A DNA stretch of 64,000 nt from an uncultured Alphaproteobacteria bacterium (lineage in GTDB: Bacteria; Pseudomonadota; Alphaproteobacteria; RF32; CAG-239): the NCBI GenBank assembly GCA_934271465.1, contig CAKQRQ010000009.1, forward strand, positions 15,554 through 79,553, read 5' to 3'. Positions 51,575-58,961 of the stretch are shown here, one piece after another. Within the stretch, counting starts at the first letter, position 1. Each line of letters begins with the position of its first letter. The notes below the pieces were generated by a model. That model saw nothing but the letters and a program-made list of their open reading frames with translations, ran no database searches and was not told the origin of the DNA. Both the position numbers and the translations under genes were made by a program.

Positions 51575-52852
51575 ATGTCAAAAATTGCTTGCGGGATAGA
51601 CTTTGGAACGACTAATTCGGCCATTTCCATTGTTAAAAATCCGCAATCCCCGCTTTTGGTTCCGCTCGAGAACGGCAAACAGACCATGCCGACCGCCGTA
51701 TTTTATCCGGAAGCCAGTCCTAAGCCTCTGTTCGGGAGTGCGGCTGTTGCGGCCTATATCAACGGCGAACGCGGCCGGTTTATGCGCTCGATGAAGCGTA
51801 TTCTCGGGTCAGACCTGATGGATTCCGGCACGCGCGTCAACGGCGTGATGATGCGTTTTGAACAAATTTTGGGACATTTTGTCAGCAACCTGAAACATCA
51901 GGCCGAACATTTTGCCGATGGTTCGTGCGACAGCGTTGTGATGGGGCGTCCTGTGCATTTCCGCGATTTTGACCCCGCCGGCGACCGGCGCGCTGAAAAT
52001 GAATTGCGCCAAATCGCCTTGTCCGCCGGTTTTAAAAATGTTGAATTTCAATTTGAGCCGATTGCGGCCGCTTATGCGCATGAGGCCAAGCTTACCAAAG
52101 AACAATTAGCCTGCGTTGTCGATATCGGCGGCGGCACATCGGACTTTGCGCTTATCAAAATCGGCGGCGGACTAAAGCATAAAACCGACCGCACTGACGA
52201 CATTTTGGCAAGCACCGGCGTGCGCATCGGCGGAAATGATTTTGATAAGGATTTGAGTTTGAAATGCTTTATGCCCGAATTCGGGTTCGGCACGCTCAGC
52301 GGCGGCAAATCGGCTCATGACAAGGTTTTGCCTTTGTCGACTATTCCTTATCACACGCTGTCGGAGTGGAGCTCGGTCAACAGCATGTATGCGCCCAAGG
52401 AAATTATTTTTGCAAAAAAGATGCTTTATGCCGCTCAAGAGCCTGAAAAAGTCGGCCGATTGGTCGAATTGCTTGAGAATGAATGCGGGCACAGCCTTTT
52501 GGCGGCTGTTGAGCAGGCTAAAATTGGTCTGACCGACAAAGAACGCCTTTCCGCCGTTTTGGACTTTATCTCGGACAGACCCGAAATAACCGCGACAAGA
52601 GCGGCTTTTGAAACATCTATTCAACGCGATTTGGAGAGTGTTGCGGCCTCAATCGGCGAGTGTCTGAAACTGGCGCAGGTTCAGCCCGAGGCTGTTCAGA
52701 TGGTTATTTTGACCGGCGGCTCAACCGAAATTCCGCTTATTCAACACCAAATCCGCCGGATTTTCCAGAATGCCGCGCTGTCTCAGGAAAACAAATTATC
52801 TTCTGTCGGGCTCGGGTTGGCTTATGATGCCGACAGACGGTTTAATAAATAA
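51575..52852 (+). CDS. YegD-like Hsp70-family protein (ATPase domain only)
   Basis: 425 residues from the ATG with AAGGTG seven bases upstream; a GTG nine bases earlier is inside that site. The actin-fold nucleotide motifs are visible: GIDFGTTNSAISI (phosphate 1), 'VVDIGGGTSDFALI' (phosphate 2) and 'VILTGGSTEIPLI' (adenosine). The peptide-binding beta domain and lid of DnaK are missing, as in E. coli YegD. It probably acts as a specialised chaperone; its client is unknown. No dnaJ is nearby. Confidence 0.85.
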   Translation: MSKIACGIDFGTTNSAISIVKNPQSPLLVPLENGKQTMPTAVFYPEASPKPLFGSAAVAAYINGERGRFMRSMKRILGSDLMDSGTRVNGVMMRFEQILGHFVSNLKHQAEHFADGSCDSVVMGRPVHFRDFDPAGDRRAENELRQIALSAGFKNVEFQFEPIAAAYAHEAKLTKEQLACVVDIGGGTSDFALIKIGGGLKHKTDRTDDILASTGVRIGGNDFDKDLSLKCFMPEFGFGTLSGGKSAHDKVLPLSTIPYHTLSEWSSVNSMYAPKEIIFAKKMLYAAQEPEKVGRLVELLENECGHSLLAAVEQAKIGLTDKERLSAVLDFISDRPEITATRAAFETSIQRDLESVAASIGECLKLAQVQPEAVQMVILTGGSTEIPLIQHQIRRIFQNAALSQENKLSSVGLGLAYDADRRFNK

Positions 52853-52941
52853 CTCCGACTGATTTTTTGTATGTCATTTCAAACCAATCAGAAACTTCGC
52901 TTGGCTTTTCTTCTGTTAATCCTTCTCTTTTATATAAAAAC

Positions 52942-52993
52942 TTGACTAATCGTCACACAAATGTTACGATTCATAAAAATAAATGTTACGATT
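52942..52993 (+). promoter_or_regulatory. promoter with overlapping operator repeats of the Fic gene
   Basis: TTGACT and TACGAT with a 17-base spacer. ATGTTACGATT occurs at 52961-52971 and again at 52983-52993, and its inverse (AATCGTCACA, one mismatch) at 52949-52958. The sites overlap the -10, suggesting autoregulation by the HTH of the Fic protein. Confidence 0.65.
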
Positions 52994-53002
52994 GGAGCAA
53001 AT

Positions 53003-54046
53003 ATGTATAACAAACGCCAGGAATTGATATCGGATTTTATCAAAGACAATCCGAATACCAAGCGCGAGGATATTGAAGTCTTTCTCGCTAAAATGGGATA
53101 TAAAACAACCAAAATGACCATAACCAGAGATTTGAAATTGCTTTTAGACAATGGCGATATTGAAAAATCAGGCTTAGCCAAGGCGACGGCTTATCGTTCT
53201 TCTGCTAAAACCAATCTGTTGACCAATATTGATGTTGATGCCTATTTTGCTCAAGACCAAGATGTCAGGCTGCCTGAGGCAATCGGGTTTAATTTTAATA
53301 TTTTCTCAGCCTTAAAAGACCTGTTGTCTCCTAAAGAAAAAATTGAGTTTGAAAAATTAAACGATATTTATATCGCCAAGAGAAACAAGCTGTCTCCAAC
53401 TTTGTTACAAAAAGAGTTTGAGCGGTTGACGGTTGAGTTGGCGTGGAAATCCTCAAAAATTGAGGGAAACACGTATACACTCTTGGATACCGAACGCCTC
53501 TTAAATGATAATATTTCAGCAACCGGCAAAACCAAAGATGAAACCAATATGGTGCTAAACCACAAAAAGGCTTTGGATTTTGTGCTGAAGGCACCGGAAT
53601 ATTATAAAAACATAAGCATTGCTAAGATAGAAGAACTTCACAAACTGCTGGTAAATGAGTTAGGGGTTGCGGCCGGTATTCGCAACGGCATGGTCGGAAT
53701 AGTCGGGACAAACTATAAACCTTTGGATAACACCTATCAGATAAAGGAAGCGCTGAAAGACACCGTTGAAGTCATCAATGCAACCAATAATCCGGTTGAA
53801 AAAGCCTTAATCGCCGTGTTAATGATTGCCTATATTCAGCCGTTTGAAGACGGAAACAAGCGCACTTCCCGCATTTTAAGCAATGCGATTTTATTGGCTA
53901 ACGGGTATTGTCCGTTGTCATACCGCAGTGTGGACGAGGTTGAATATAAAAAAGCCGTTATCTTGTTTTATGAACAAAACAACGCTTCATATTTTAAGCG
54001 GCTATTCCTTGAACAATTCCGGCAGGCGGTTAGTAAATACTTTTAA
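53003..54046 (+). CDS. Fic-domain protein with N-terminal winged HTH; catalytic His replaced by Gln
   Basis: 347 residues from ATG with GGAGC upstream. A DeoR/HTH-type head (residues about 1-65) precedes a Fic domain ('LLQKEFERLTVELAWKSSKIEGNTYTLLDTERLL', 'INGxxxx' inhibitory-type helix 'SxxxEGN', then the core). The core loop reads QPFEDGNKRTSR: Gln 279 in place of the catalytic His of HPFxxGNxR. The rest of the loop is intact. Without His, AMPylation should fail, so it may act mainly as a DNA-binding regulator. Upstream operator repeats fit this. Confidence 0.8.
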   Translation: MYNKRQELISDFIKDNPNTKREDIEVFLAKMGYKTTKMTITRDLKLLLDNGDIEKSGLAKATAYRSSAKTNLLTNIDVDAYFAQDQDVRLPEAIGFNFNIFSALKDLLSPKEKIEFEKLNDIYIAKRNKLSPTLLQKEFERLTVELAWKSSKIEGNTYTLLDTERLLNDNISATGKTKDETNMVLNHKKALDFVLKAPEYYKNISIAKIEELHKLLVNELGVAAGIRNGMVGIVGTNYKPLDNTYQIKEALKDTVEVINATNNPVEKALIAVLMIAYIQPFEDGNKRTSRILSNAILLANGYCPLSYRSVDEVEYKKAVILFYEQNNASYFKRLFLEQFRQAVSKYF

Positions 54047-54212
54047 TGTATAAAATTCAGCTTGATATGGATTTTATTATGTGTTCCGGCTTTTGTATTT
54101 CCATTTTGCTATGACAGGACTGATTTTTTGTATTGAAAAAAAATCAGGGGTGTGTATAGTAGGAAAGATTGTAAAAATTTATAAAAATAAAAAATAAAGG
54201 ATATTTCAGAAA

Positions 54213-55685
54213 ATGACGACAGAAACCAATATTCACAGAGACTCACGTCTGGTCAAACTCAGAGATTTGGAATCAAAAGGCTACAACCCTTATCCCTATT
54301 GCTTCAAACCGACTGCCTATGCGGCCGATTTGCAGGAAAAATACAAAGATCTTGAGGCCGGTGTTGATACCGAAGACCGCGTGACCATTGCCGGCCGCGC
54401 CATGGCCGTCCGCAACAACGGCATGTTTATTGATGTCAAAGATAAAAGCGGCAAAATTCAGGCTTTCTGTCACAAAAACCATTTGCCGGAAGAAGATTTG
54501 GAGCGTTTGAAAGACCTTGATGTGGGCGATATTGTCGGTATTTCGGGCTATGTCCGCCGCACGCCGCGCGGAGAGCTTTCGGTCGCTGCCGAAAAATTTG
54601 ATATTATTGCCAAGTCTCTTCAGGCGCTGCCGGAGAAATTCCACGGTTTGACGGATATTGAGGCACGTTACCGCCAGCGTTATGTCGATTTTATCATGAA
54701 TGACGAAAGCCGCGAGATTTACCGCAAACGCTGCGCCATTACCTCGGCCGTCCGCCGCTATTTTGAAGACCACGGCTTTTTGGAGGTTGAAACCCCGATG
54801 CTCCACCCGATTATGGGCGGCGCCAACGCCAAGCCGTTTATCACACATCACAACACGCTGGACATGGATTTGTATCTGCGTATTGCGCCGGAATTATACC
54901 TCAAAAAATTGGTTGTGGGCGGGTTTGACAAAGTGTTTGAAATCGGCCGCAACTTCCGCAATGAAGGCGTCGACAAAACACATAACCCCGAATTTACGGG
55001 GCTTGAGGCCTATCAGGCTTATGCCGACTATAACGACATGGCCGAGCTTATCCCGAACCTGATGGCTTATGTGGCACAGGCAGTCAACGGCACGACAAAA
55101 ATTACCGTCAACGGCACGGAAATCGATTTGGCCAAACCTTTTGTGCGCAAGTCGATGATTGACCTTGTCAAAGAGGCCACCGGCGTTGACTTTTTGGAGG
55201 CCAATACCCTTGACGAGGCCAAAGCGATGGCCAAATCCATCGGCGTGGATGCGTCCGAATGCATTTCATGGGGCAAGGTTGTCTCAGAAGTCTTTGACGC
55301 CCGCGTTGAGCCGAATTTGATTCAACCGACTTTGGTTATGGATATGCCGCGGGATATTTCGCCTTTGGCCAAGACGCACCGTTCTAACCCGCGTTTGGTT
55401 GAGCATTTTGACGCTTATGTCGCCGGTATGGAGATGGGCTGCGCCTATTCGGAATTGTCCAATCCGTTGGAACAGCGCGAGCGTTTTGAGGCTCAATGCG
55501 CTGACCGCGAAAAAGGCGATGATGAGGCTCAGATGCTTGATGAAGACTTTATCAACGCTTTGGAAAACGGTTTTCCGCCCTCAGGCGGCATGGGCATGGG
55601 CATTGACCGTCTGGCTATTTTGCTGACGGGCGCGGAAACTATTCGCGATGTGATTGCTTTCCCGACACTGAGAAGAAAAGACTAG
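54213..55685 (+). CDS. lysS: lysyl-tRNA synthetase, class II
   Basis: 490 residues. An OB-fold anticodon domain (about 60-170) leads to the class II core with motif 1 'EVETPMLHPIMGGANAKPF', motif 2 'FRNEGVDKTHNPEF' and motif 3 'GMGMGIDRLAILL'. It charges tRNA-Lys. The ribosome site is AAAGGAT. The YibQ-type deacetylase gene follows four bases later and is probably co-transcribed. Confidence 0.95.
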   Translation: MTTETNIHRDSRLVKLRDLESKGYNPYPYCFKPTAYAADLQEKYKDLEAGVDTEDRVTIAGRAMAVRNNGMFIDVKDKSGKIQAFCHKNHLPEEDLERLKDLDVGDIVGISGYVRRTPRGELSVAAEKFDIIAKSLQALPEKFHGLTDIEARYRQRYVDFIMNDESREIYRKRCAITSAVRRYFEDHGFLEVETPMLHPIMGGANAKPFITHHNTLDMDLYLRIAPELYLKKLVVGGFDKVFEIGRNFRNEGVDKTHNPEFTGLEAYQAYADYNDMAELIPNLMAYVAQAVNGTTKITVNGTEIDLAKPFVRKSMIDLVKEATGVDFLEANTLDEAKAMAKSIGVDASECISWGKVVSEVFDARVEPNLIQPTLVMDMPRDISPLAKTHRSNPRLVEHFDAYVAGMEMGCAYSELSNPLEQRERFEAQCADREKGDDEAQMLDEDFINALENGFPPSGGMGMGIDRLAILLTGAETIRDVIAFPTLRRKD

Positions 55686-55689
55686 AATT

Positions 55690-56871
55690 TTGACGATTGA
55701 AAAACCCACATCGGCGCGGCTTCAATTTTGGATTGTCAAAGGGATTCATCTTTTGGCGGCGGTGTTGATTGTCGGGTTTTTGGCCTTTTATTTCGGACAG
55801 GACGAGACGCCGGACGCGCCGGAAGATATTTCCGAACAGCCAGCTGAGGTCGTTCTTGAGGAAGAGCCCGGGCTATCGGGGTATGAGTTGTTTTGCCGTA
55901 ACAACCAGGATATTTCCTGCGGCAATATTCATGATTTTGTGCCGGCAGATGAGATGCTTGAGGCGCCGCAGATTGTTTTGGCGGACAAGGTGGAAGAAGC
56001 CGAGCGCATGGAGCTTGCGGCCGAAAACGGTCAGGACGCCCTCCCCGAGCCGGCCGATGTCAACCGGCTTTTGGACAGGTTGTATGAGGAACAGCTGCCG
56101 GAAGATGTGATTGATGAATCCGCGCCCTCGCCCGAAAGCCCTGTCAAGGCGCTTGATGTGCCCGCGCACAAGCCGCCCTATTTCGGCGACAAGCCGGTTG
56201 TGGTGATTGTGATTGACGATATGGGCGTGAGCCTGAAACGGACGGCGGACATTATTTCGCTGAAATACCCGCTGACGGCAGCTTTTTTGACCTATGGCAA
56301 AAAGCTTGACGAGCAGCTTCAGGCGGCGAAGAAAGCGGGATTTGAGCTGATGCTGCATACGCCTATGGAACCTTTCGGGAAAGCCGATGTGGCGCCTGAT
56401 GTGCTGACCACGCAGATGAGCCTTCAGGAGATTAAAACCAATTTTGAGGCGATGCTTCGGAAATTTGACGGGATTAAAGGGATTAATAACCACATGGGCA
56501 GCCGTCTGACCGAGGATAAAGCGCGCATGACCGCCGTGATGGAGGTTTTGAAAGACAGGGATTTGTTCTTCTTGGATTCGAAAACCTCGGCGAAATCCAA
56601 AGCCGAAGAAGCCGCCAAAGAGGCCGGTATTCCGTATGCGCACAGGCATGTTTTTTTGGACAACAACAATGACAAGGCCTATATTCTGGGGCAACTGGTC
56701 AAACTTGAGACTTTGGCGCGCAAAAACGGCTATGCCATTGCTATCGGCCACCCCAAGACACAGACTTTTGCCGCGCTCAAGGAATGGCTTCCGCAGATGG
56801 CGGACAAAGGGATTGACCTGTGGCCGCTGAGCCGCGTTATCAGGGTTTTGAATCCTACCGCTAACTTTTAG
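55690..56871 (+). CDS. divergent polysaccharide deacetylase (YibQ/DUF610 type)
   Basis: 393 residues with TTG as the likely start. One N-terminal membrane helix (LLAAVLIVGFLAFYFGQD, about 16-34) is followed by an acidic linker and the NodB-like domain ('VVVIVIDDMGVSLKRT', 'LMLHTPMEPFG', 'INNHMGSRLTED', 'DSKTSAKSKAEEAAKEAGIPYAHRHVFLDN', 'AIGHPKTQTFAAL'). Catalytic activity on peptidoglycan or other glycans is assumed. It directly follows lysS. A terminator lies after it. Confidence 0.82.
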   Translation: MTIEKPTSARLQFWIVKGIHLLAAVLIVGFLAFYFGQDETPDAPEDISEQPAEVVLEEEPGLSGYELFCRNNQDISCGNIHDFVPADEMLEAPQIVLADKVEEAERMELAAENGQDALPEPADVNRLLDRLYEEQLPEDVIDESAPSPESPVKALDVPAHKPPYFGDKPVVVIVIDDMGVSLKRTADIISLKYPLTAAFLTYGKKLDEQLQAAKKAGFELMLHTPMEPFGKADVAPDVLTTQMSLQEIKTNFEAMLRKFDGIKGINNHMGSRLTEDKARMTAVMEVLKDRDLFFLDSKTSAKSKAEEAAKEAGIPYAHRHVFLDNNNDKAYILGQLVKLETLARKNGYAIAIGHPKTQTFAALKEWLPQMADKGIDLWPLSRVIRVLNPTANF

Positions 56872-56889
56872 AGGGTAAAAACACTGACG

Positions 56890-56914
56890 AAAGCCCTCTC
56901 AAGCGGGGGCTTTT
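56890..56914 (+). terminator. terminator after 55690-56871
   Basis: Arms AAAGCCC and GGGCTTT with a T tract. Confidence 0.6.
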
Positions 56915-56957
56915 GCTCATTTAAAGCAAAAAAAATCATTCAAAGTAAAAAAAATGC

Positions 56958-56986
56958 TTGACCTTAACGGAAAATACATTTATATA
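56958..56986 (+). promoter_or_regulatory. promoter of tRNA-Glu
   Basis: TTGACC and TATATA with a 17-base spacer, 18 bp before the tRNA. Confidence 0.7.
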
Positions 56987-57004
56987 TGCACCAGTTGTTG
57001 AAAC

Positions 57005-57079
57005 GGTCCCATCGTCTAATGGTTAGGACATCACCCTTTCACGGTGGTAATATGGGTTCAAATCCCGTTGGGATCACCA
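57005..57079 (+). tRNA. tRNA-Glu (TTC)
   Basis: 75 nt. Acceptor GGTCCCA/TGGGATC (one G-T pair), anticodon loop CTTTCAC with anticodon TTC, T loop GTTCAAAT, encoded CCA. It stands at the left edge of the AT-rich accessory block. Confidence 0.95.
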
Positions 57080-57085
57080 ATGCAA

Positions 57086-57115
57086 GCGGCAGGTATAAAA
57101 ACCTGCCGTTTTTCT
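57086..57115 (+). terminator. terminator of tRNA-Glu
   Basis: Arms CGGCAGGT and ACCTGCCG, then TTTTTC. Confidence 0.85.
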
Positions 57116-57133
57116 TTATTTTCCAAGCATTTC

Positions 57134-57193
57134 AGCGAGTTCGAATGTTTGTTTTTTGAAAATCGCCTTTTCGGGACTTTTTCCGAACTCGCT
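57134..57193. repeat. inverted repeat beyond the tRNA-Glu terminator
   Basis: AGCGAGTTCG (57134-57143) and CGAACTCGCT (57184-57193), ten perfect bases separated by 40. No gene assigned. Confidence 0.45.
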
Positions 57194-57261
57194 TGCGCAA
57201 GTTTCTTTGTTTTTCAGTATATTACACAAGTTCACATCCGGTTAGGTCTTGGGGATAAAAA

Positions 57262-57441
57262 TTGAGCCATAAAACACCTATACCAGCTGCCAAGTGCCAC
57301 CGTGTAGCCGCCATGGCAACCGGCATATCCAGCACCTACTACCGCCAGTATCGGCAATCCCAGCTCCATTTAATCAAAGATGCCTCAAATTTCAGCAAGG
57401 CCTTTACGTGCGAGGAGTTAAAGAGACTTTTGCTTATTTAG
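57262..57441 (+). CDS. possible small gene or remnant at the element's left edge
   Basis: 59 codons from TTG (or a shorter ATG at 57313) reading SHKTPIPAAKCHRVAAMATG, then ISSTYYRQYRQ and ending CEELKRLLLI. GGGGA lies six bases upstream of the TTG. Amino-acid composition looks coding, but I recognise no family; it may be a remnant of a longer gene. Confidence 0.3.
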   Translation: MSHKTPIPAAKCHRVAAMATGISSTYYRQYRQSQLHLIKDASNFSKAFTCEELKRLLLI

Positions 57442-57455
57442 TAGATTTTTCACCT

Positions 57456-57483
57456 AACCTTTAACACCGGCATGTTAAAGGTT
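57456..57483. repeat. hairpin family copy 1
   Basis: Arms AACCTTTAACA and TGTTAAAGGTT (11 perfect pairs), loop CCGGCA. Same family as 61109 and 62074. It lies upstream of the regulator gene. Confidence 0.8.
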
Positions 57484-57580
57484 GTTATTTGGCAACAGAA
57501 ATATAAAATTTCCCATGAAAAAACGGTTTTACTTTTATCAAAACTCAGACTATTCTCATCAATAGGAGATGAGAAAAAAT

Positions 57581-58843
57581 ATGTCTGATATAAAAGAAGA
57601 GTTTCAAAATTGGTTAGTTAATGAAACAAAACTAAAAGATTCTACATCTAAACAGTTTATTCAAGCTATCAATAAAGTTTGTAAAGATTTTTACAATGGA
57701 CGCACAAATAGCCATTGGGAAATCCTCACTAAACAGATTGTCTCTCTTTTAATATATTATAACGAGTGCAATAACCGTGAATACTATATCTCAACCGACA
57801 ATGCAGAAACCTTACGGAACCATTATACAAATAATGTTCTACAATATCTCAAGCCGGCTCCTGAGCAAGCAAAAAATATATTTCCGCTTGTAGAGTTGAG
57901 CATTATATATCAATCAGAGAAATTTTTTATTTTAGATGCCGAATTAAACCTTATTCCTGAATATATTAACGCTTTTCAGTTTATAATTAAACAGTTTACC
58001 GAAAATGACATAAAAATTGAAGATTTGCCTCAGTTATATGCACTGGCAAAAATGCAAAATGTGATTTCTGGCGATTTGGTTACCTTTTTTGATAAGGTTA
58101 CCGCGATAATATCGGATAATCCCGAAATATTAACTAAACCCTATATATATTTACATTTACAATATAAAGAGAAACTTTCAAGACAAATAGCCAGAGCTTT
58201 ATTGGCATTTTATAAATTTTTGAATGAAAAATCACTAGTTTCAGCCAGTAAACAGACGCCATATCTTGGCTATGATGAGCTTAACAATCTGATTATATGC
58301 ATAGATAAAATTTATGATAATTTAACAAAGCTTGAAACTATTGCCCAAGTAACCGGCAATACACCTAAAAAAATCACAGTTACTAATGGAAGAGACGGCT
58401 TATTTAGTAACGAAGTTGCAGAAGCTCTTGAATGTTCATTAGCTGCGCTTCGTAAAATAAAAAAAGCAGGCCTTATACAGCCGATTAATGAAAATGGTCG
58501 CCTATTCAATGAAGAAGACGTTAATAAGTTGCTAGAATCTGCTTTCCATCAAGCGACTTATCCGAATGTTGATTATACACTATCTATTCAAAGAAAAGAC
58601 ACCATTAGAGAGCATCCTGAAATATGGTGCACTCGGGAAAAAGCTGCTCGAATATTAAAACGTAATGTTTCCACGATTAATCATTATAAAAAAGAAAAGG
58701 TGTTAACATATATTGAAATGGTGCCTAACTCCGCATTCTTTTACATTCCTGAACTGAATGTCGTTTCAAAGATCTTAAAATTAAATCCTAGAAGAGGTTT
58801 ATGGTCATTAAAGAAGATATTAAAAACGCAACAATATCAATAA
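57581..58843 (+). CDS. accessory regulator: SAM-like N-domain and two excisionase/MerR-type HTH segments
   Basis: 420 residues from the second ATG; an ATG 12 bases upstream lies inside the ribosome site (AGGAG). The first 90 residues (IKEEFQNWLVNETKLKDSTSK, then later ISTDNAETLRNH) resemble the core-binding domain of tyrosine recombinases and the 89-aa protein at 63092. No catalytic R-H-R-Y core follows. The middle is helical. Two HTH units near 280-340 ('FSNEVAEALECSLAALRKIKKAGLIQPI') and 355-410 ('TREKAARILKRNVSTINHYKKEKVLTYI') suggest binding to paired DNA sites. It precedes the methyltransferase gene and probably regulates it. Confidence 0.6.
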   Translation: MSDIKEEFQNWLVNETKLKDSTSKQFIQAINKVCKDFYNGRTNSHWEILTKQIVSLLIYYNECNNREYYISTDNAETLRNHYTNNVLQYLKPAPEQAKNIFPLVELSIIYQSEKFFILDAELNLIPEYINAFQFIIKQFTENDIKIEDLPQLYALAKMQNVISGDLVTFFDKVTAIISDNPEILTKPYIYLHLQYKEKLSRQIARALLAFYKFLNEKSLVSASKQTPYLGYDELNNLIICIDKIYDNLTKLETIAQVTGNTPKKITVTNGRDGLFSNEVAEALECSLAALRKIKKAGLIQPINENGRLFNEEDVNKLLESAFHQATYPNVDYTLSIQRKDTIREHPEIWCTREKAARILKRNVSTINHYKKEKVLTYIEMVPNSAFFYIPELNVVSKILKLNPRRGLWSLKKILKTQQYQ

Positions 58844-58883
58844 GATATTTCATTTCATTCAACAATCATATATTTTAATAAAG

Positions 58884-58932
58884 TTGTTTTTTCTTAATTT
58901 TGTGCTATGGTTCAAGGCATCAAACGTTTGAT
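58884..58932 (+). promoter_or_regulatory. promoter with 14-bp palindromic operator upstream of the C5-methyltransferase
   Basis: TTGTTT and an extended -10 (TGC TATGGT) lie 16 bases apart. Just downstream of the -10 is the perfect palindrome ATCAAACGTTTGAT (58919-58932). A repressor bound here would block transcription start. The double-HTH protein upstream is the obvious candidate. Confidence 0.6.
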
Positions 58933-58961
58933 ATTTTCATAATAATTTTAAAGGATATAAA

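Noticed and set aside
55873..56751. 292-codon minus-strand frame opposite the YibQ-type gene
   Set aside because: His/Arg-rich antisense translation of a well-supported deacetylase.
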